NCBI GenBank assembly: GCA_900551355.1 | Contig: URVR01000056.1 | Coordinates: 1-9,996 of the forward strand | Origin: an uncultured Eubacteriales bacterium | GTDB taxonomy: Bacteria > Bacillota > Clostridia > Oscillospirales > Oscillospiraceae | Direction: 5' to 3' | DNA: 9,996 nucleotides | Shown here: one piece after another, positions 5,460 through 9,996 of the stretch | Layout of the letters: the number at the start of each line of letters is the position of its first letter | How positions within the stretch are numbered: the first letter of the stretch is position 1 | Position numbers and translations under genes: made by a program | Notes under the pieces: generated by a model | Seen by the model: the letters and a program-made list of their open reading frames with translations, nothing else | Databases searched by the model: none | What the model was told of the DNA's origin: nothing

Positions 5460-6329
5460 TCAGAACAGTTCTTTCGTAAATTCCCCGGCGTCGAAGGGCC
5501 GCAGGTCGTCGATGCCCTCGCCCACGCCCACGAACTTCACCGGCACCTGCAGCTCCTGTGCGATGGCGACGACGATGCCGCCCTTGGCGGTGCCGTCCAG
5601 CTTCGTCAGGATGATGCCGGTGAGCCCCGCCGTCTCTTTGAACTGGCGGGCCTGAATGAGGCCGTTCTGTCCGGTGGTGGCGTCCAGCACCAGCAGCGTC
5701 TCCTTGGCGGCGTCCGGCGTCTCCCGGTCGATGATCTTGCGGAGCTTTGCCAGCTCGTTCATCAGGTTCTGCTTGTTGTGGAGCCGTCCCGCCGTGTCGC
5801 ACAGCACCACGTCCGCATGGCGGGCCTTAGCGGCCTGCAGCGCGTCGAACAGCACAGCGCCGGGATCGGCGCCCTCATGCTGGCGGACGATGTCCACCCC
5901 GGCGCGGTTCGCCCAGATCTCCAGCTGGTCGGCGGCGGCGGCACGGAACGTATCGCCGGCGCACAGCAGCACCTTCTTGCCCTCGCTCTTGAGCCGGGCG
6001 GCCAGCTTGCCGATGGAGGTGGTCTTGCCCACGCCGTTGACGCCGATGATCAGCACCACGCTGGGCTGGGTATCCGCGTGCAGCGCCGTGTCGCCCACAT
6101 CCAGCTTCTCCGCCAGAATATCCCGGAGGGCGTCCTTCACCTCGTCGGCGCGGGTCAGCAGCTTCTGGCTCACCCGCTTGCGAAGCTGCACCACCGTATC
6201 GGCGGCGGTGGCCGCGCCGATATCCGCAAGGATCAGAGCCTCCTCCAACTCCTCATAGAATTCGTCGTCCAGCTTGTCGAAGGTCATGGACGCCAGCCAT
6301 GCCTCCTTGAATTTCTTGAAAAAGCCCAT
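5460..6329 (-). CDS. ftsY: Signal recognition particle receptor FtsY
   Basis: GTPase that docks the SRP-ribosome complex at the membrane for co-translational insertion of membrane proteins. The protein is 289 aa. It has a short N-terminal helix (MGFFKKFKEAW) that probably gives membrane contact, without the long acidic A domain of E. coli FtsY, as is normal in Firmicutes. The helical N domain follows, then the G domain with P-loop GVNGVGKTT (about 96-104), DTFRAAA (126-132), DTAGR (178-182) and TKLDGTAKGG (242-251). The ATG at 6329 has AAGGAGG (6341-6335) 5 nt upstream, and this SD overlaps the smc TAA stop. The smc-ftsY pairing is conserved in many Firmicutes. Confidence 0.98.
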   Translation of the reverse strand: MGFFKKFKEAWLASMTFDKLDDEFYEELEEALILADIGAATAADTVVQLRKRVSQKLLTRADEVKDALRDILAEKLDVGDTALHADTQPSVVLIIGVNGVGKTTSIGKLAARLKSEGKKVLLCAGDTFRAAAADQLEIWANRAGVDIVRQHEGADPGAVLFDALQAAKARHADVVLCDTAGRLHNKQNLMNELAKLRKIIDRETPDAAKETLLVLDATTGQNGLIQARQFKETAGLTGIILTKLDGTAKGGIVVAIAQELQVPVKFVGVGEGIDDLRPFDAGEFTKELF

Positions 6330-6339
6330 GCGGTCCTCC

Positions 6340-9300
6340 TTACTTGATCTTCAGTTCCTTGGCCATATCGTTGAGATTGATGGTGAGGATGCGGCTGACG
6401 CCCTTCTCCTGCATGGTCACGCCGTACAGCACGTCCGCCTCCTCCATGGTACCACGCCGGTGGGTGATGACGATAAACTGGGTCTTCCCGGCGATGCGCC
6501 GCATATACCGGGCGTAGCGTACCACGTTGGCCTCGTCCAACGCCGCCTCGATCTCGTCCATGACGCAGAACGGTGTGGGATGTACCTTCAAAATGGCAAA
6601 ATACAGGGCGATGGCCACAAACGCCTTCTCGCCGCCGGACAGCAGCGTGATGGTCTTGAGCTGCTTGCCGGGCGGCTGCACCCGGATCTCGATGCCGCAG
6701 TTGAGGATATCGCTCTCATCCTCCAGCTCCAGCTGGGCCTTACCGCCGCCGAACAGCTCCAGAAACGTCTCCTGAAAGCTCTCATTCAGCAGCTTGAACT
6801 GCCGGCCGAAGATATCCGTCATCTGGACGGTGAGCTGGTCGATGACGCCGGTCAGCTCCTCCTTGGCCTTCTCCACGTCCGTCCGCTGGTCGGACAGATA
6901 GGTATACCGCTCGTTGACGCGCTGGAACTCCTCGATAGCGCCCAGATTGGGTGTACCCAGCGCCTTGATCTCCCGGTTCAGCTCGGCAATGCGCCGGGTG
7001 GCCTTGCTGACGCTCTCCAGCTCGATGCGCTGCTCCTGGGCGGCGCTGTGGCTCAGCTCGTACCGCTCCCACAGCTTGTCCAGAAGCTGGCTCTCCTCCA
7101 TGGCGCTGCCCTCCAGCTTCTGCCGCAGACGGCTCTCCGCCTGCGTCGCGTTCAGCAGCGCCTCGTTGAGCTGACGACCCTCCCGGCTCTGCTGCTCGCG
7201 CTGTGCCTCCAACGCCAGCTTTTCCTGCGCCAGCTTTTCCAGTTTCTCGCGCAGTGTCTCCGCCTGTTGGGTCAGCTCATCGATACGGGTCTGGTGGGCG
7301 GCGATATCCGCCGCCGCCTGCTGGTTGTCCGCCCGGAACCGTGCGGCCAGCTGGTCGCGGCCCGCCCGGTCGGCGGCCATATCCGCCTGCACCCGGCGCA
7401 GATCCTCCGCGCCCCGCAGGGCGGCGTCCTTTTCCGCCAGCAGCGCCGCCTGCTCCGCCTTCTTCCGGCTGACTGTCTCGGCCAGCCGGTCGGTGGCGTC
7501 GTTGAGGTCTGTCTGTCCCGCCAGCTTCTCCTGTGCCTCCCGGCGCAGGGCGGCGGCGTCCGACTCCGCCTTGTCGATGGCGGCCTGCACCTCCCGGATG
7601 CGGGCCTGATCCTCGCCGGCGCGGCGCTCAAAGCCGGACAACTCCTGCTCCATGGTCTCGCAGCTCAGGCACAGGCTGTCCAGCAGGATATCGTAGTGAT
7701 CCTGCTTGGTCTGGAACGTCAGCACCTCGGCCTCCGCCTTGTGCTGCTGCTCCTTGGCCACCTGCACCTCATACTCCGCCTTTTGCAGCTCACGCTGGCT
7801 GTCCTCCGCCTGCTGTGCGGCAGCGCGGAGCTTTTCGTGCATGGCGCCCTGCTTTTCCGTCAGGCGGCTGAGCTCGTTGGCGCGGGACAGCACACCGGCA
7901 CTGCGGCTGACAGAGCCGCCGGTCATGGAGCCGCCCCGGTTGATGACCTGACCGTCCAGCGTCACGATGCGGAAGGCGTTGCGGTACTTCCGCGCCATGG
8001 CGATGCCGCTGTCCATATCCTCCACCACCACGGTGCGGCCCAGCAGATCCCGGAAAACATTGTCGTACTGCGCCTCGTGCTGCACCAGACGGCTGGCGAC
8101 ACCCACAAAGCCGTACTCCCCGGACACATCCTCCCGCAGCTCCGCGCCGCGGATGGCGGTCAGCGGCAGGAAGGTGGCGCGGCCGCCGTCCCGCTGCTTC
8201 AAAAAGCCGATGGCGGACTTGGCATCCTCCTCCCTGTCCACCACGATGTTCTGCAAAGCGCCGCCCAGCGCGATCTCCAGCGCCAGCGCGTACTCCTGCC
8301 TGGTGGTCATCAGGCCGGCCACCGGGCCGTGGATGCCCCGCAGCGTATTTTTTTCCGCCGCCTGCATCACGGTCTTTACCGCCTTGGAGAAACCCTCGTA
8401 CTCCTTCTCCATCTCCGTCAGCAGACGGATACGGTCGTCCAGTGCGGCGGCGTCCATGGTCAGCTTCAGCTTGGCTGCGGCGGCGTCCTCCGCCTTTTTG
8501 CGGCGGCTGTCCATCTTCAGGCTGTGGCCCTGAATGATATTCTGCACCGCCTGCGCCTCCTCCTGCGCATCCCGCAGGGCGCGGCGGTTCTCCTTACTCT
8601 CTTTTTCGCTGTTTTCCAGCTTCTCCCGGGCGGCGGACAGCTCCTGCTCCACCGTCTCCCGGCGCTGGGCGATCTCGGCGGCGCCGGCGGTGATGGCGGA
8701 CAGCTGCGCCCGCCCATCGGCGGCGGCTGCCACGGCCATGGCCTCCCGCGCACGGAGCATCTCCGTCTCCGCTGCCGCGCCCTTGGCGCTGTCAGCCAGC
8801 TCCTGCGCCTGGTGCAGCAGGGCGTCCAGCTCCTGCTCCATCGCCGTCAGCTGTGCGTCAATGTCGGCTGCCCGTGCCAGCTGACCGTCGATCTGCCCCT
8901 GCAGGTTGTCCCGGCGGCTGTCGCTGTCGGCCAGCTCCTGCTCCAGACGGCGCAGGGACTCCTCGTTGTGGGTCACGCCGGTGCGCAGCACCGCCACGGC
9001 GGATTCCTCCTCGCCCACGGCGCTCTCCAGCCCGTTCAAGCGGGCGCGCAGGGCCTCGGCGTCCATGTCGTTCTGCCGCACCTGCTGGCCGCAGCGCTCA
9101 CTCTCCTCATAGGAGGCGTCCAGCGCCGCCTGCGCCCGGCGGCACTCCTCCGCCGCCAGCTCCGCGTCGGACTCCAGCTTCAGCTTGGCCGTGCGGATAT
9201 TTTGCAGCTGCTCCAGCCACACGGAGATCTCCAGCACCCGCAGCTCATCCCGCAGCACCAGAAATTTCTTGGCGGTCTCCGCCTGTTGGCGCAGCGGCTC

Positions 9301-9918
9301 CACCTGTAATTCCAGCTCGGCGATCTTGTCGTTGATGCGCACCAGATTCTCCTGCGTGCGCTCCAGCTTGCGCTCGGCCTCCTCCTTGCGGTGGCGGTAC
9401 TTGCTGATGCCCGCCGCCTCCTCAAAGACCTCGCGGCGCTCACCGCTTTTCACGGACAGGATCTCGTCGATCTTGCCCTGTCCGATGATGGAGTAGCCCT
9501 CCCGGCCCATGCCGGTGTCCATGAACAGCTCGTTCACGTCCTTGAGCCGGACGGACTGCTTGTTGATGTAATACTCCGACTCGCCGCTGCGGTAGTACCG
9601 GCGGGTCACCGCCACCTCCGCCTCGTCGCGGGTGGGGAAAATATGCTCCGTGTTGTCGATGACCAGCGTCACCTGCGCGAAGCCCATCTGGTTGCGCTTC
9701 TCCGTACCGCCGAAGATGACGTCCTCCATCTTGGCGCCCCGGAGCTGGCGGCTGTTCTGCTCGCCCATGACCCAGCGGATGGCGTCGGAGATGTTGGACT
9801 TGCCGGAGCCGTTGGGGCCCACGATGGCCGTGATATCCTCCCCGAAGTCCAGTACCGTCTTATCGGGGAACGATTTGAACCCCTGTATTTCCAGAGCCTT
9901 AAGGTAGATAGGGCTCAC
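6340..9918 (-). CDS. smc: Chromosome segregation ATPase SMC
   Basis: Structural maintenance of chromosomes protein. With ScpA and ScpB it forms the bacterial condensin ring that extrudes and organises DNA loops. It is essentially complete (1192 aa; family about 1180-1200). The Walker A motif GPNGSGKS is at 34-41. Coiled coils rich in Glu, Gln, Ala and Arg run from about 170-510 and 680-1040. The hinge lies at about 528-668, from GIHGPVAG to GGSMTGG. The ABC signature LSGGEKA is at 1093-1099, and Walker B VMDEIEAALD is at 1119-1128 with D1121 and E1122. I list GTG at 9918 as the start. It sits inside the SD, however, and relatives begin at the equivalent of YLKALEIQGFKSF, which would place the start at an ATC at 9909. 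In many Firmicutes rnc lies upstream; here the contig ends first. Confidence 0.98.
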   Translation of the reverse strand: MSPIYLKALEIQGFKSFPDKTVLDFGEDITAIVGPNGSGKSNISDAIRWVMGEQNSRQLRGAKMEDVIFGGTEKRNQMGFAQVTLVIDNTEHIFPTRDEAEVAVTRRYYRSGESEYYINKQSVRLKDVNELFMDTGMGREGYSIIGQGKIDEILSVKSGERREVFEEAAGISKYRHRKEEAERKLERTQENLVRINDKIAELELQVEPLRQQAETAKKFLVLRDELRVLEISVWLEQLQNIRTAKLKLESDAELAAEECRRAQAALDASYEESERCGQQVRQNDMDAEALRARLNGLESAVGEEESAVAVLRTGVTHNEESLRRLEQELADSDSRRDNLQGQIDGQLARAADIDAQLTAMEQELDALLHQAQELADSAKGAAAETEMLRAREAMAVAAAADGRAQLSAITAGAAEIAQRRETVEQELSAAREKLENSEKESKENRRALRDAQEEAQAVQNIIQGHSLKMDSRRKKAEDAAAAKLKLTMDAAALDDRIRLLTEMEKEYEGFSKAVKTVMQAAEKNTLRGIHGPVAGLMTTRQEYALALEIALGGALQNIVVDREEDAKSAIGFLKQRDGGRATFLPLTAIRGAELREDVSGEYGFVGVASRLVQHEAQYDNVFRDLLGRTVVVEDMDSGIAMARKYRNAFRIVTLDGQVINRGGSMTGGSVSRSAGVLSRANELSRLTEKQGAMHEKLRAAAQQAEDSQRELQKAEYEVQVAKEQQHKAEAEVLTFQTKQDHYDILLDSLCLSCETMEQELSGFERRAGEDQARIREVQAAIDKAESDAAALRREAQEKLAGQTDLNDATDRLAETVSRKKAEQAALLAEKDAALRGAEDLRRVQADMAADRAGRDQLAARFRADNQQAAADIAAHQTRIDELTQQAETLREKLEKLAQEKLALEAQREQQSREGRQLNEALLNATQAESRLRQKLEGSAMEESQLLDKLWERYELSHSAAQEQRIELESVSKATRRIAELNREIKALGTPNLGAIEEFQRVNERYTYLSDQRTDVEKAKEELTGVIDQLTVQMTDIFGRQFKLLNESFQETFLELFGGGKAQLELEDESDILNCGIEIRVQPPGKQLKTITLLSGGEKAFVAIALYFAILKVHPTPFCVMDEIEAALDEANVVRYARYMRRIAGKTQFIVITHRRGTMEEADVLYGVTMQEKGVSRILTINLNDMAKELKIK

Positions 9919-9923
9919 CCCTT
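9907..9923 (-). promoter_or_regulatory. SD and ambiguous start of smc
   Basis: AAGGGGTGA (9923-9915) matches the anti-SD complement at all but one position. It contains the only common start codon (GTG, 9918-9916), which leaves no room for a separate SD. An ATC (9909-9907) stands 8 nt after the G-run, at normal distance, exactly where relatives have their first Met. Confidence 0.4.
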
Positions 9924-9949
9924 TCGCATTTGCATACTATAACTAAGAT

Positions 9950-9996
9950 CTGTCTCTTATACACATCTGACGCTGCCGACGATCGCATAAGTGTAG
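9950..9996. other. Illumina Nextera/Tn5 adapter contamination
   Basis: CTGTCTCTTATACACATCT (9950-9968) is the Tn5 mosaic end. GACGCTGCCGACGA (9969-9982) is the reverse complement of the Nextera read 1 tail. TCGCATAA (9983-9990) fits as an 8-base i5 index (TTATGCGA on the other strand), and GTGTAG (9991-9996) is the start of the P5 region. This is library read-through left in the assembly, not a transposon in the organism. It should be trimmed; true sequence ends at about 9949. Confidence 0.98.

Noticed and set aside
6274..9309. A 1011-aa open frame on the + strand opposite smc
   Set aside because: It is an antisense shadow of smc. GC-rich third codon positions suppress stops, and the product is a low-complexity Leu/Gln/His-rich string without any known domain.
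9950..9996. Tn5/IS50-like mosaic end suggesting a transposon
   Set aside because: The mosaic end is followed directly by Nextera tail, index and P5 bases, so it is a library artefact.

Overview
This looks like a contig end from a GC-rich, gut-type member of the Clostridia, probably Oscillospiraceae (Flavonifractor/Oscillibacter-like). I infer this from gene order, high GC at third codon positions, strong Shine-Dalgarno (SD) sites, a T-box in front of leuS and the type of leucyl-tRNA synthetase. No 16S or other decisive marker is present, so the genus is not certain.

Most of the window is one leftward housekeeping operon. In transcription order (right to left) it reads smc, ftsY, rph, rdgB, yhbY, a nadD-yqeK fusion and rsfS. 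The genes are packed tightly: the smc and ftsY stop codons lie inside the SD of the next gene, rph/rdgB and nadD/rsfS overlap, and yhbY starts 3 nt after rdgB. The products cover chromosome condensation (SMC), membrane protein targeting (FtsY), tRNA 3' maturation (RNase PH), nucleotide-pool cleaning (RdgB), ribosome assembly (YhbY), NAD synthesis plus dinucleotide polyphosphate hydrolysis (NadD-YqeK) and ribosome silencing (RsfS). A perfect 15-bp bidirectional terminator at 2148-2190 ends the operon.

Further left is leuS, also leftward and cut by the left window edge. A complete T-box riboswitch precedes it (about 1095-1360), with a recognisable promoter, a probable CUG (Leu) specifier, an antiterminator and a terminator.

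Between leuS and rsfS sits a small, partly AT-rich accessory cassette. It holds a leftward 64-aa helical protein of unknown function, and two rightward small HTH regulators. An AT-rich spacer with divergent promoters and a perfect 8-8-8 inverted repeat (1589-1612) separates the leftward gene from the HTH genes. This cassette is the least ordinary part of the window, and the leuS promoter lies inside the end of its leftward ORF.

The last 47 bases (9950-9996) are Illumina Nextera/Tn5 adapter and index, not genomic DNA. Real sequence ends near 9949, just upstream of smc.
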